Of a DNA stretch of 64,000 nucleotides, positions 44,065-53,031 are shown piece after piece. Positions within the stretch are counted from its first letter, which is position 1. Every line of letters begins with the position of its first letter. Under the pieces are notes generated by a model. That model saw only the letters and a list, made by a program, of their open reading frames with translations. It made no database searches and had not been told where the DNA came from. The position numbers were made by a program, and so were the translations under genes. Source of the stretch: Branchiostoma floridae (taxonomy: Eukaryota > Chordata > Leptocardii > Amphioxiformes > Branchiostomatidae); contig NC_049982.1 in NCBI RefSeq assembly GCF_000003815.2, forward strand, positions 27,343,944 to 27,407,943, in the 5' to 3' direction.

Positions 44065-44610
44065 ATGGACACGAGACAGATGTACGCCGTCTTACGGAGC
44101 GACAAGAACACGGCACCTCACCTCCGCGGAGTCTTTGCTTCAGATCGGCTTCCGAGGCGTGTACGGGACTATCCGAGCGCTTACGTCGTTAATACTGACC
44201 CAAGCAATAAGCCAGGGCAGCATTGGCTGGCCATCTATTTCGACGGGGAAGGACGGGGCGAATTCTTTGATTCTTATGGCCGTGCACCTAATCTGTATCC
44301 CCGCCCTATACTAAGATTTTTGCGGAGAAATACGCGCCTTCCGTGGATTCGTAACCAGCGCCAGATACAAGCTAGACTGTCTACCACTTGTGGGCAGCAC
44401 TGCCTGTTCTACCTCTTGCACAGATGCAGAAATATTCCAATGACTAGCATAGTCGATATGTTTAGCAGTGACTTAGAACTGAACGATGTATCCGTAGCAG
44501 AGTTTATAGAGCGGCATTTTGATATAGATGCTCCCGTGGTCGACATTGAGCTTGTCATGCGACAGATAGCGAGAACCCTTGAAGACTTTGATCGAGCGTT
44601 AAACGACTAA
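44065..44610 (+). CDS. Adenain-like cysteine protease
   Basis: 181 residues. Processes capsid proteins during virion maturation. Catalytic elements are visible in order: His in GQHWLAIYF, Asp in EFFDSYG, Gln in RQIQARLS, and Cys in TTCGQHCLFYLLH, matching the His-Asp/Glu-Gln-Cys arrangement of adenovirus protease and C48 peptidases. It closes the capsid cluster; AATAAA lies 74 bp downstream. Confidence 0.95.
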   Translation: MDTRQMYAVLRSDKNTAPHLRGVFASDRLPRRVRDYPSAYVVNTDPSNKPGQHWLAIYFDGEGRGEFFDSYGRAPNLYPRPILRFLRRNTRLPWIRNQRQIQARLSTTCGQHCLFYLLHRCRNIPMTSIVDMFSSDLELNDVSVAEFIERHFDIDAPVVDIELVMRQIARTLEDFDRALND

Positions 44611-44683
44611 CGTATGCATGGTTAACCGTATACCATATGATATAGCTTTTAGAGTGTAGTATTGACTGTAGAAGGTTGTTATG

Positions 44684-44689
44684 AATAAA
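44684..44689 (+). terminator. Polyadenylation signal, capsid transcription unit
   Basis: AATAAA in GAATAAATATC after the protease gene; first such signal downstream of the integrase TATA apart from in-gene matches. Confidence 0.55.
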
Positions 44690-44737
44690 TATCATGAAAA
44701 CGTATATCGGCCATAGCGTGTTCTCTTTTTCCGCACA

Positions 44738-45085
44738 CACAATCGCACACACAATCATACACATACACTCGCAGAAACAAATAAATGTAAACACAGTCTA
44801 CATCTAGGCCCGTGTCCGCATCACGGGAAACTTTAATTGTGAACGCTCACACACAATCGCGCACACAATCACGCACATACACTCGCAGAAACGAATAAAT
44901 GTAAACACAGTCTATATCTAAGCCCGTGTCCGCATCACGGGAAACTTTAATTGTGAACGCTCACACAAAATCGCACACACAATCATACACACAATCATAC
45001 ACATACACTCGCAGAAACAAATAAATGGAAACGTATTCTATATCTAGACCCGTGTCCGAATCACGGGAAACTTTATTTGTTAACG
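44738..45085. repeat. ~115-125-bp tandem repeat between convergent genes, three copies
   Basis: Each copy holds a CACACAATC-rich stretch, ATACACTCGCAGAAAC, AATAAATG and a 6-bp-stem hairpin CCCGTG...CACGGG (44809-44827, 44923-44941, 45049-45067) followed by AAACTTTAATTGT. The stem is conserved in all copies. It sits exactly where the rightward and leftward transcription units meet, so a role in 3'-end formation or insulation is plausible. Confidence 0.9.
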
Positions 45086-45088
45086 CTA

Positions 45089-45904
45089 TTAAGTCCACGA
45101 CATTTCAGAGAAGCTCCGTTTGGTAGACGGAGTAGTGCCTGCACTGCCAACTTTCCGCTTCTTCCCTGGGAGCCTTTGAGCGACAACACGACGTCGCTTG
45201 GGTTGGGGTGTTGGGATGACGTCTTCGCTCTCTCCGTCAGAAAGATCTTCACCACGGGCGGTGCGGCTCTTGTGACGTTGGATCACGGATAGCCGGGTCG
45301 GGTGCCTGATAGCGGCTTCCGGCGCATTGATGCGTGCCAGTCCCCTGGCAAAAGATTGCCAGCCGGTGGGATTGAACCCTTGTCTCTTTTGCATCGCGTC
45401 TCTAATCAAGTCGGACACATTTGAACCAGGGACCACTTGTTTGTTGTAGAGCAACTGTCCCTGATCGTTATAACCGATGATGTCTCCACCTTTGTGTTTG
45501 ATGACGTTGAGCATCTGTCGTGCGCGAGCTTTCATGGTCTTGGGAAAGGCCTCCAGTATGCTCTGGTCTTCTTTACCGCCGGATGCGAGGGTGCTGGGAG
45601 ACTTTCCATCCGTGTTGCCGTCCGTGGTAGCGGTGTTGGTGACGGCAGTAGGTGGGGACAACACCCTCACCGTCACTGGTTCTGTGCGACGCTTATCTCT
45701 GTACGTCAAATAACGCTGCAAGAGTTGTTGGTACAAGGTAGCTTTCTCGTCGTCCGGAAGATCGGGTCGTTCCATCACCGACTTCATTTCTTCGTCCAAG
45801 GTAACGGCGGTCTTGACCAGGGGAGAGGTCTGTTCTTGTTGCTTAGCCTGAATCGTTGAGAGCAATTCTTGCGGCACGAGTGCCATCTTTCTGCTGTGTT
45901 CCAT
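45089..45904 (-). CDS. Polinton-associated protein of unknown function (271 aa)
   Basis: 271 residues. The N-terminal half is helical and charged, with a Ser/Thr-rich linker. A compact domain at about residues 125-200 (KGGDIIGYNDQGQLLYNKQV, PGSNVSDLIRDAMQK, FNPTGWQSFARGLARINAP) resembles a block recurring in Polinton/adintovirus proteins of unknown role. The C-terminus is basic with nuclear-localisation-like KRRR and KKRK. It is the last gene of the leftward cluster, 15 nt after the previous stop. A structural or DNA-associated virion role is a guess. Confidence 0.75.
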   Translation of the reverse strand: MEHSRKMALVPQELLSTIQAKQQEQTSPLVKTAVTLDEEMKSVMERPDLPDDEKATLYQQLLQRYLTYRDKRRTEPVTVRVLSPPTAVTNTATTDGNTDGKSPSTLASGGKEDQSILEAFPKTMKARARQMLNVIKHKGGDIIGYNDQGQLLYNKQVVPGSNVSDLIRDAMQKRQGFNPTGWQSFARGLARINAPEAAIRHPTRLSVIQRHKSRTARGEDLSDGESEDVIPTPQPKRRRVVAQRLPGKKRKVGSAGTTPSTKRSFSEMSWT

Positions 45905-45919
45905 GACGACAGAGCGGCG

Positions 45920-46255
45920 TTACTTCCGTCCACCTCCAAATAAGGAACTAATTGCAGAAATTATCGGACTGAGTAGAAGAGACAGGAACCCACCCTTCTG
46001 GATCAACGTCTGCCTTTTCTTGGTGAGGGGAACCTTCTTATCACCAAGCTGACGCAGAGTGGCTTTGTGCCGAGCCAGACCTTTCTTCTGGGCCGGTGTG
46101 AGACGAACGTTGCCCTTCAAGACGTTGTGCGTGCAGTCACAAATCGATTTCAAGAGATCGTTAGGGGCGGACGACAGGATGGCTTTTCGCAATTTCGGGT
46201 TGGCCTTGCTCAACACCCGGAGACAATCGGCGTGACGATGTAACCTCTTCGACAT
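45920..46255 (-). CDS. Small basic Polinton protein with hydrophobic C-terminus
   Basis: 111 residues from ATG 46255; the frame is open back to 46303 but starts there only with GTG. Rich in Lys/Arg, with ANPKLRKAILSSAPNDLLKS and LKGNVRLTPAQKKGLARHK, then a Gly-flanked hydrophobic amphipathic tail (GGFLSLLLSPIISAISSLF). Similar short proteins occur in many Polintons next to the ATPase, function unknown. The tail could insert in membranes or act as a core peptide. Located between the ATPase and the 271-residue gene, same strand. Confidence 0.72.
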   Translation of the reverse strand: MSKRLHRHADCLRVLSKANPKLRKAILSSAPNDLLKSICDCTHNVLKGNVRLTPAQKKGLARHKATLRQLGDKKVPLTKKRQTLIQKGGFLSLLLSPIISAISSLFGGGRK

Positions 46256-46299
46256 CTTCGGCAAAATGAGACCACGGTGTAGACGAACGGTACGTTTTA

Positions 46300-46947
46300 T
46301 CACTTTCTCAGGTACACTTGGGGTTGTGGCGTCAGCATGTTGGTTCTCACGCGCAGGTCCTCAGGCGTTTCGGGATGGAGGTCAAGGAAGAGATGTCCGT
46401 ACGTCGTCTTATTCACGGCGTCCTCGTAACACTCTCGAAGAAATTTACCGTGCCCCGGGTACATTTGCCGAGCTAACGTGGTGATCATGCTTTGATCCCT
46501 TGGCGATTTGAACAGGACGATGTAACTGGAGTTTAGAGAAATGGTTCTCAGGCCTTGAAAGAACAAATTCTGAACGAGAAAAATCACCGACAAGTCACGA
46601 TGACGGCTGGCTCGGGTAAACAATTTCGTAACTCTTTGATCCGTGTCCTTGGCCGACTCAATCATGAGATCATCAATCACGAGCGCGTTTCGGCATGACG
46701 GCTTAATGACGTCATTCCAATTGTTGGGAAGGCCTTCTACGAACTGAACTTTTGAACCAAGTTTCGAAGTCAGCTCGCGGTGGAGTTTGTCCTGAAACTC
46801 CGAATAACACCACACCACGTGTTGAAAGGGACCGGGATCAATCCAACTGGCTCCCGTCGTCAGTAGTTTTTGAGCAAAATAAGATTTCCCAGAACCAGAA
46901 CAGCCCGCTAGAACCATCCGACATGGATGGTGTATTCTCGCATCCAT
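46300..46947 (-). CDS. A32/FtsK-HerA-type genome-packaging ATPase
   Basis: 215 residues from ATG 46947 (upstream open frame only via TTG). Walker A GCSGSGKS near the N-terminus and Walker B NALVIDDLM with adjacent acidic residues are clear, followed by the sensor-like VIFLVQNLF. Drives DNA into procapsids. Same superfamily as poxvirus A32 and PRD1 P9. TATA-like GATAAATAG lies about 30-40 bp upstream on the minus strand. Confidence 0.95.
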   Translation of the reverse strand: MDARIHHPCRMVLAGCSGSGKSYFAQKLLTTGASWIDPGPFQHVVWCYSEFQDKLHRELTSKLGSKVQFVEGLPNNWNDVIKPSCRNALVIDDLMIESAKDTDQRVTKLFTRASRHRDLSVIFLVQNLFFQGLRTISLNSSYIVLFKSPRDQSMITTLARQMYPGHGKFLRECYEDAVNKTTYGHLFLDLHPETPEDLRVRTNMLTPQPQVYLRK

Positions 46948-47134
46948 ACCCGCAAATGACGTCAACTCTGCCCAGCAGTACTATTTATCTATCTATCTAC
47001 TATACTATAATAATGACAAACAACGTTTCTGCGCATTTATTTCCAACAGAGGCGAGTCATGGCAGCAGCATTTCATCATCACACAATTGCTTTACAATAT
47101 ACATCTATGCGCATTATATGACACACTAGCCGCT

Positions 47135-50100
47135 CTAAATATCGAGAGGGAGAGTGGTGACCTTGTCATTCTTTACTTTTCGTTTGGGATAAAAGTACGA
47201 AAAGGCATCTCGAGTTTGCGTGTACGTGTGTATTTCGTTTTTGTGCACGCGAAACCCTTTGTTGATGCCCTGCCCGCTTCTCTTGGTCTGCAAGACGTTC
47301 AGGTACTTGAGGTGATTGATGACGTTACATCGTTTGCTCACTCCTTTGCAACTGAATTTGTCGTCATTCGCTTCATCTCCGCCGAAACAGTAATACGTTT
47401 TACTGCACAGACCGACAATACCGCTCCCGGACCATTCTTCTTTGAACAGCCCGGGGGTGCGCTTGTCGTAAGCCGCGTTCTGTTTGGTGTCTGTTCGGGG
47501 AAACCAGTCAGATTTCTCGCGGTCGTACGACTCCAGCATGTCCGGTTTGATCACGTCCTCCAGCTTGTCCGCCGAGATGGCAATGTAAGCGGAGTCCGTG
47601 TCCATTTCACAGTACTGGAAATCGGACACGTCCACGAACTTTAACATGAAGTCGTAGTAAAAGGAAAGCATACGCAATTTGGCGTATTGGTATACGAAGA
47701 AGCCAATTTGCATGGGAAGGTTAAACTTGATGGTGCGCTTTGCCGACTCAATTTCAAAGAAATTTTTGTCGTTGACCACGATCAGATGCCGAAACCGCGA
47801 AGTGTTGATCTTTCGAGTGGCGGTCACGACGTCTTGGCAATACTCGACGTCCGTTTGTTTTTCTTTGTTGGTGACCGTCTTGCCATAGCCAGAATTACCG
47901 ATCAGCTTCATGGTGTCGGCGATGATCTTCTTGGTTTTGTCCTCGTCACCCTTACGTCTCGCATCGCTAACGGCATCTCCGAAAGCTTTAAAACTGGGTT
48001 TGGGTCTGTACTCCATCACCTGGTAGATGCGAGTGACCTTCAAGCCGTGGTCGAGATACCAGTTGAGTAAGGGCGAAGCCAAGAGGATCTTTTGACCGAA
48101 CATACTACCGATGAGCGATCGCCTGGGTTTGGACATAATGCGATGATCCACGGCGTACTTCTTCATGTGCTCGCCAATGTCGTCGATGGAGATCTCGACG
48201 TTCTTAAATATCGGAGGCATTTCGGCGAAGCGCGACTTGAGATCCGCGGGGACCTCGATGTCGCATTCCACCGCTCCAAACAACTCCTTCGAGCGAACAG
48301 CCTGGAGGACGCGTTCACCGGTCATGTCGGGAAGATGTTCGGTGGGAGTCTTGCGGCCTTCCAAGAAAGACGCCAATCGGACGTCGGCTCTTACCAAGTT
48401 TCTCCATTGGCACTCCCACATCTCGATGACCGTATACCCACACGCTCGCAGGTACTCGGTCGTTTGGGCCGTTTCCGCCCGCAAAGTCGCGAAAGACTTG
48501 CCGCGACGATCGTTGAAGAATTGGCCTTTGGTCAAGGGACAGCGGTGACCGTGCCAATAGCAACCGTGAAACTGAAAGATTTCCCCGGTGTCGGAACAGA
48601 AACCGTCCACCGGAATTCGACGTGAACCGATGCGCTTCTCTGTGCTATTGAATTTGTGGCGAATGGCGAGATTCCGCTCTTGGGCCAGCCAGTCTAACCA
48701 GTCGACGGCCATTCGTCCCCACTGAGGTGTGGAATATTCTCTTTCGAACCCCGTGTCTTCCCGCCGCCGAATGTAATGACCGGATGGCATGTCTTGCATC
48801 AGGGCCCACAGATATAACGCATTCGCGTCGTAGCCAATGACCTTTTCACAAGGTTTCGGTTCCCTGCCCAACAATTTCATCTCGTCGGCCCTGATGTAGG
48901 TCTTACCCTTCTCGTGGTACCTATGAAAGATGATGCTGGGTCCCCCCACTATGTTGTCTTTATACAATCTGTACACATCCTCATTGTCTGGAAGAGTAAA
49001 GTAAGTATCGTGTGGTAAGTTCATAAAGAGGTACTTAAGTGTAAGGCCCGGGACGCTAATGCCATCCTTAAACATGTCTATACCTTTGTCCTGGTAGAAC
49101 TCTGTCATCTTCTGCACGGCTTCCACCATGGGGCTAACGTCCTTGTTGTTGTACCATATTAGGAAGTCCCTCATGGTCGTCATGCCCTGCTCTTCCCACA
49201 CGCGCTGACAGTACAGATAGTCCTCCTCCGAGATGTCGGACTGTCGCAGGTTACTATGGAAGGCGGCTCGTGGTGGTAGCTGCGTGTGCTCCAACTTGTC
49301 CAAGCTGTCCATCCATTCGTACGGGAAGAATCCCTTTGTCTCCTGGCAGCCGTACGCCTTCAGCAGGATAGAGTAGGAGAAGCCCGGAGCCACATAATTG
49401 ATGAGATCCAGGAATTTGAGGTCGTCCGTTTCAATCGACATGTACGTGTTGTTCTTCTTGATGGGTCGGAGTTTGTTTGTAGATCGCAACAGCAGCGGGA
49501 GGAACACTTTTTTGATGGCGTTCAGGTCATACTTCCCACCGTTGAAACTAAGGACCACCAGCTGACTCATGTACTTGGTCAGTTCCTCAATCAGTTTGGT
49601 CATGTAATGTTCTTTCCGGCGTTTTTCTTTTCGCTTCGCCTTGTCTTGCGGGGATTCTCCTTCCGTTTCTTCATCCTCTTCTTTTTCCTCTTTCTCCAAA
49701 TCCCTTTGCCGAATTTCTTCCATCTTGTCCAACGCCCAGCGGAATTTTTCCAACAGAAGGGAGTACGCCTTACGACTGATTTGCTGTAGGAAATTCAACA
49801 AGTCTTCAGCCACTTTTGTCGGGTCGCCTTCGGACACGAAACATTCTGGGTCGGTGTATTCAGGGACATTTGAGCAGACGCTCACGCTCAAGAGTTCGTG
49901 CGCCGCCTCCCACGTCATCTTGTCCGTCTTTTGATCAGTCAGTGGTTTTAGAAGACATTCTATATCGAAGCAGGCGCGGTAGGGATAGTAACGATCTTCT
50001 TCGGGGACGACGATCCCTTCGTCCTGCAGCTTTTCAAAGATGGTCTGCGGTAGATGGTAGGCGCCCCCCGGATACACCTTGGTCACCTTACCGTCGCACG

Positions 50101-51448
50101 TGCGAATGTGGGCTTCGCAATTGCCGCGGTGCGTCCACCTCTTTCCACATTGCGGACACGCGTACGACTTGGCGTAAGCCTTAAAATCCTTTATGTAACT
50201 GTAATGGTGCTCGCAGAGATTCAGGTACATCGTATTATTGTGTGTAGACAGGGGACGCCTCACCAACTCCGCAAAGAAATCGTCATCTTCGGCGCCTTCA
50301 TCGTTATTGTGCTGAAGGGCATAGACGTACACGTCGACCTCAAACAATCTCTCTATGTCCTCCAAATGTTTGAGAGACACGCCTTTGAACTGTTTAGCCG
50401 TCTTACCCATCCACGCCAGGTACTCTTTGAAGAGGCTCTTGGTCGTCCTTTCCAGCTTGGTGCGATCGCATTGCCGATGGAGTGCCAGGCATCGGAAAAA
50501 GCAGAGCTTGTCCGTGTACGGGCCAACTCTATCGCCTAGAAGAGCGATGATGGACCTGCTGTTCTTGATGTAGTCTGTCAGCGTTCCAGGGGCACCGATC
50601 GGATGGTCCTTGATTTTGTTCACGTAAAACATGACGTTCACCATCTTCTGCAGGACGGACTTACTGTTGGGGCGCTCCTGCCGCGCCTTCTCCATGTGAT
50701 CGACCTGTTCGATCTTGTCCAGGAACCGTCGGACACCATCCTCGTTTTCCACTTGGACGGGTTCTGGTAAAAATCCGTTATTATTTTCACAAGGGTAAAA
50801 ATATCGCAGTGCCCCCGTTTCCCCGTCCTGGAGGATGAACCCGAACGATAGGTTGATCTTAAAGACTGTTTGCTGGTCGCCAAAGATGGCCCATACGTTG
50901 TCGGCCAGATCGCTAGGATTTTCGGACTCCAGTCGAAAGTTGTACGTGTCCTGGATGTTTTGGCCCCGCTTGAACTGCGTCCTGATCATAGACCATTTCT
51001 GCCGGTACAGATTCTGAACGGCCACGTCTTCGTGCTGGGGAATCAGCTCTTCCGATACGTCCTCCGGATCTTCCTCAAAGGGAAATGCGTCGTCGTGTCC
51101 TGCGGGTTGGATGTGGCGTCGTTTCGCTCTGGGCCCGGCCCCGTCTGCGGAGGAAACTCTCTTCCGTGGTCGGGAGGTAGACGCCACGGGGTGTGTGGCT
51201 TCCCGGTGCGCCTGCAGGGCTCGGGCCGTGTCAAACGCCACGTTACACGGCCGGCACCAGAACGTGGGAGCCGGCTTGGGTTTATCGTGCAGCCGCCGAT
51301 GTTGTAGTAGATTGTCCCGTCTAGGAAACTTTTTGCCGCAAAAATCGCACTCGTGCGTGGGTGCGGTCGGGTCGTGGGACTTTTGATGACGGGTGAGACT
51401 ACGTTTTTGGGCATAGGTTTTTCCGCACGTATCACAAGTAAACGCCAT
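47135..51448 (-). CDS. Protein-primed family B DNA polymerase with N-terminal zinc fingers
   Basis: 1437 residues. Replicates the linear element by protein priming. Residues ~1-90 hold three C2H2 fingers (CDTCGKTY..H..H; CDFCGKKF; CRPCNVAF). A Polinton-type N-terminal domain follows with LCFFRCLALH, then another zinc knuckle (CPQCGKRW, ~427). Exonuclease motif CFDIECLL is at ~493; polymerase motif A YDANALYLWA at ~872; a Vsr/endonuclease-like insertion FHGCYWHGHRCPL with YTVIEMWECQW at ~960-1020; motif B GNSGYGKT at ~1183; motif C DTDSAY at ~1282. All key residues seem present. The three N-terminal fingers are an unusual addition that may bind the inverted repeats. Confidence 0.96.
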   Translation of the reverse strand: MAFTCDTCGKTYAQKRSLTRHQKSHDPTAPTHECDFCGKKFPRRDNLLQHRRLHDKPKPAPTFWCRPCNVAFDTARALQAHREATHPVASTSRPRKRVSSADGAGPRAKRRHIQPAGHDDAFPFEEDPEDVSEELIPQHEDVAVQNLYRQKWSMIRTQFKRGQNIQDTYNFRLESENPSDLADNVWAIFGDQQTVFKINLSFGFILQDGETGALRYFYPCENNNGFLPEPVQVENEDGVRRFLDKIEQVDHMEKARQERPNSKSVLQKMVNVMFYVNKIKDHPIGAPGTLTDYIKNSRSIIALLGDRVGPYTDKLCFFRCLALHRQCDRTKLERTTKSLFKEYLAWMGKTAKQFKGVSLKHLEDIERLFEVDVYVYALQHNNDEGAEDDDFFAELVRRPLSTHNNTMYLNLCEHHYSYIKDFKAYAKSYACPQCGKRWTHRGNCEAHIRTCDGKVTKVYPGGAYHLPQTIFEKLQDEGIVVPEEDRYYPYRACFDIECLLKPLTDQKTDKMTWEAAHELLSVSVCSNVPEYTDPECFVSEGDPTKVAEDLLNFLQQISRKAYSLLLEKFRWALDKMEEIRQRDLEKEEKEEDEETEGESPQDKAKRKEKRRKEHYMTKLIEELTKYMSQLVVLSFNGGKYDLNAIKKVFLPLLLRSTNKLRPIKKNNTYMSIETDDLKFLDLINYVAPGFSYSILLKAYGCQETKGFFPYEWMDSLDKLEHTQLPPRAAFHSNLRQSDISEEDYLYCQRVWEEQGMTTMRDFLIWYNNKDVSPMVEAVQKMTEFYQDKGIDMFKDGISVPGLTLKYLFMNLPHDTYFTLPDNEDVYRLYKDNIVGGPSIIFHRYHEKGKTYIRADEMKLLGREPKPCEKVIGYDANALYLWALMQDMPSGHYIRRREDTGFEREYSTPQWGRMAVDWLDWLAQERNLAIRHKFNSTEKRIGSRRIPVDGFCSDTGEIFQFHGCYWHGHRCPLTKGQFFNDRRGKSFATLRAETAQTTEYLRACGYTVIEMWECQWRNLVRADVRLASFLEGRKTPTEHLPDMTGERVLQAVRSKELFGAVECDIEVPADLKSRFAEMPPIFKNVEISIDDIGEHMKKYAVDHRIMSKPRRSLIGSMFGQKILLASPLLNWYLDHGLKVTRIYQVMEYRPKPSFKAFGDAVSDARRKGDEDKTKKIIADTMKLIGNSGYGKTVTNKEKQTDVEYCQDVVTATRKINTSRFRHLIVVNDKNFFEIESAKRTIKFNLPMQIGFFVYQYAKLRMLSFYYDFMLKFVDVSDFQYCEMDTDSAYIAISADKLEDVIKPDMLESYDREKSDWFPRTDTKQNAAYDKRTPGLFKEEWSGSGIVGLCSKTYYCFGGDEANDDKFSCKGVSKRCNVINHLKYLNVLQTKRSGQGINKGFRVHKNEIHTYTQTRDAFSYFYPKRKVKNDKVTTLPLDI

Positions 51449-51483
51449 GACTAGTTGACTGTACTCTTGATCATTGGTGAGTT

Positions 51484-52042
51484 CTGAAAGAACATAGAGT
51501 TTTGTTTAAAGCGCTGAATTCGTACCAGTGCTTTTGCTAGAGTGACGACCGCACACTCATCAGTATTCCATGACAAACAAAGAAAGGGCTTCTATTGTAT
51601 CGGTAATCTTTTGTGACCGAACAAAACTGGTTTGCGGGTACGGAATACATGTTTTGGTAAAGTGGAGAAAAACGTTCGGTACAAAAACTGTGACACACGT
51701 ACTGTTACGTTTCAAAGTTGGTAATGACATACGTAGCATTCGTCATAACATTGCGTATCACATAATCTAGCGCGTATTTTTTTACTAAAAGAATTTTACT
51801 GAAGACATGACACAACAACAACAAGAGTTTTCGTAACGTTCTCACACGAATCCCCTAGTGTCAAACATAACACGATACTCCACACGAAAGCTAAACAAAA
51901 ATGACAGACTTACCGGTCGATGGCTGTCCAGCTTGCGGAGGTGGCCGGCGCGGAAGAGAGAGATATCAGTAGAGCCGAGACGTCCTCGCAGTTCCCATGC
52001 CGATGGTCAACTAAATTTCGCCCTGGCTCTTGGAGTTTTATA
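51484..52042 (-). promoter_or_regulatory. Putative PolB promoter and 5'-leader intron
   Basis: On the minus strand a TATAAAAC box (complement of 52035-52042) is followed by a leader, a consensus donor G|GTAAGT at 51913 and an acceptor CTTTCAG ending at 51484, 36 nt before the PolB ATG. This predicts a 430-bp intron in the 5' leader. The short first exon holds an ATG with only ten codons. Inferred from motifs; no transcript seen. Confidence 0.5.
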
Positions 52043-52135
52043 GAGATCTAGAACAATAGGTGGTGTCAGGGGTTTCCCCCACATCCCGGAAAATATGCAC
52101 GGCGTCTGGGACATGATGCACGAAGACAAAAGGCA

Positions 52136-52425
52136 CAATTATCAGGGCATTGTTTTCGGCGTGGGAACAGATCTTATATTCATTTTCGGCCCTTTCAACA
52201 ACTGATGAGTTGGTACCCCCGTAGGGATGTGCGTGTGTAACCATGGTGATATCATAACAGAGTTGGTGGGAAAGACGGTACAATTATCAGGGTATTGTTT
52301 TCGGCGTGGGAATAGATCTTATATTCATTTTCGGCCCTTTCAACAACTGATGAGTCGGTACCCCCGAAGGGCTGTGTACGTGTAACCATGGTGATATCAT
52401 AACAGAGTTGGTGGGAAAGACGGTA
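52136..52425. repeat. 145-bp tandem repeat, two copies
   Basis: Copies at 52136 and 52281 are ~95% alike and include ATTGTTTTCGGCGTGGGAA and CCATGGTGATATCATAACAG; a shorter third match follows near 52530. It lies between the divergent PolB and RNR promoters and could be a regulatory array. Minus-strand open frames across it are by-products of the repeat. Confidence 0.88.
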
Positions 52426-52927
52426 AGTCATCAATCAGTGCCGTTCTCAGAAGGATGAACGCCGCGACCACCCTTAAGACCAGACCACGATCAAAGACGG
52501 TTCCCGAATTGAAACAAAAGACGTAAACTAGGCATTGTTTATGGCGTGAGAAGCAACCAACGGTCGGCGGAAATATGCACTCGATAATACCGCAGGGATA
52601 TGAACTAAAAGGGATGCGGATAAAAAGGATAATCATAACGCTACCGACAAAAGAATAATTCAGAACAACACAATACCTATCGCAATACCTACTCCGAAGC
52701 TACTCCGGGGCAAGACGTATAGCGACTCCAAAGCAATGATTCAATGCATGTATGTGCATGGCATATGTTCACACGTGATACTTACCTTTACGTTCAAATA
52801 GGTTCATTAGTATGTGACATATAACGATGAAGCCGCCCGGATTATGCGACCCCTTCAGGCTGACCTTTGTTTCACCCCGACTTGAGCTAAGAAATTACGT
52901 ATCCCCCCTAAACTCTGTATATCTGGA

Positions 52928-52998
52928 CCAATCAGAGTACCGACTCGTCTGAAGCAAATGTAAATATGCAAATACATGGTGCCAGACCAGATAAAAGG
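52928..52998 (+). promoter_or_regulatory. RNR promoter: CCAAT, octamer, TATA
   Basis: CCAAT at 52928-52932, octamer ATGCAAAT at 52966-52973 and ATAAAAGG at 52991-52998, ~34 bp before the ATG. Same element set as the PC4-gene promoter, suggesting co-expression. Confidence 0.62.
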
Positions 52999-53031
52999 TC
53001 TTCCTTTTTTTGCTAACAGGACCGCCGCAAG

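Noticed and set aside
45437-45859. 140-codon plus-strand frame
   Set aside because: Antisense shadow of the 271-residue Polinton gene.
52038-52434. Minus-strand open frames sharing a peptide
   Set aside because: The shared peptide comes from the 145-bp tandem repeat; no domain and no conserved start.
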